Assembly (NCBI GenBank): GCA_017960065.1 | Contig: JAGCZK010000113.1 | Location: 1-13,664, forward strand | Origin: Paludibacteraceae bacterium | GTDB lineage: Bacteria > Bacteroidota > Bacteroidia > Bacteroidales > Paludibacteraceae | DNA: 13,664 nt | Direction: 5' to 3' | Shown: piece by piece, positions 13,487 through 13,664 of the stretch | How the letters are laid out: the number at the start of each line of letters is the position of its first letter | How positions within the stretch are numbered: position 1 is the first letter of the stretch | Program-made: the position numbers and the translations under genes | Notes under the pieces: generated by a model | The model's input: only the letters and a program-made list of their open reading frames with translations | Told to the model about the DNA's origin: nothing | The model's database searches: none

Positions 13487-13664
13487 GGCCGACGATGTGG
13501 CCCATACCGTGGCACACGAACTCGGACACGGATGCTTCCTGCTCCGACACCCCTTCGACGACGCCTACGGCTCGTCCGACATGCGCGAGCGAGAACGCAC
13601 CGACTTCCTCATGGGATACAACGACGGCTCCCACCTGCCCAAATGGCAGTGGGACATGACACAC
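13485..13664 (+). pseudogene. Zinc metallopeptidase (HELGH) fragment
   Basis: In the frame starting at 13485 the sequence encodes 60 residues with VAHTVAHELGHG at 13497-13532, then CFLLRHPFDDAYG, DFLMGYNDG and HLPKWQWDMTH to the window edge. HELGH is a zinc-binding HExxH motif; the later His of LLRH could be a third ligand and LMGY resembles a Met-turn. This HELGHG...LRHPF...LM-Y...QW pattern recalls zincin domains at the ends of Bacteroidota secreted or polymorphic-toxin proteins. There is no credible start: an ATG at 13437 is in frame but lies inside rhuM. The protein's N-terminal part is missing, and its end lies beyond the window. GC content and codon use jump upward here relative to rhuM. 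Fragment status is inferred. Confidence 0.6.

Noticed and set aside
13487..13664. A genuine RhuM C-terminal extension in the same open frame
   Set aside because: The frame stays open but its residues are Arg/Pro-rich and unlike RhuM, whereas the +1 frame gives a coherent HELGH metallopeptidase segment.
1..13664. CRISPR array, insertion sequence, integrase or complete defence island
   Set aside because: No regularly spaced direct repeats of suitable length, no transposase or recombinase motifs, and no Cas-like or restriction-like gene was seen; the rhuM fragment alone does not make a defence system.

Overview
The window looks like chromosomal DNA of a member of the Bacteroidales (phylum Bacteroidota). 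The evidence is a Bacteroidota-type promoter element (TAnnTTTG, with TTTG about 20 bp upstream at the two best sites), weak or absent Shine-Dalgarno sequences, a GldA-type ABC ATPase, and a two-copy 'Fibrobacter succinogenes major paralogous'-type secreted protein. Most of the DNA is GC-rich housekeeping sequence. Two stretches are clearly more AT-rich: the secreted-protein gene at 5393-6757 and the RhuM fragment at 13076-13486.

Layout. At the left edge a minus-strand gene for a secreted protein is cut off after its signal peptide. Next, also on the minus strand, is a tRNA-Ala(GGC) with its own promoter and terminator. A tight minus-strand operon follows, transcribed gldA-like > ruvB > flippase > DJ-1/PfpI (gaps of 4 bp and 1 bp, then a 4-bp ATGA overlap). 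It starts from a compact, symmetric divergent promoter region shared with plus-strand thiL (thiamine-monophosphate kinase). Downstream of thiL is a lineage-specific secreted two-repeat protein, convergent with dacB (PBP4-type DD-carboxypeptidase). dacB is divergent from a short glycerate kinase gene. A consensus promoter, overlapped by a perfect dyad, then drives a plus-strand operon rplY (L25) > pth > hslR-like > LtaS-like membrane sulfatase-fold enzyme. At the right edge a truncated rhuM runs into a fragment of an HELGH zinc metallopeptidase in another frame.

How the genes fit together. The rplY-pth-hslR trio concerns 50S subunits and peptidyl-tRNA: L25 binds 5S rRNA, Pth recycles peptidyl-tRNA, and Hsp15-type proteins bind 50S subunits carrying peptidyl-tRNA. 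The rplY leader can form two interleaved 7-bp helices (pseudoknot or switch topology), a candidate for autogenous control. Envelope functions (flippase, DacB, LtaS-like enzyme) are scattered among the information-processing genes.

I found no CRISPR array, insertion sequence, prophage or complete defence system. The best candidates for something new are the rplY leader RNA, the rhuM/metallopeptidase junction and the two-repeat secreted protein. None is shown here to be a new system.
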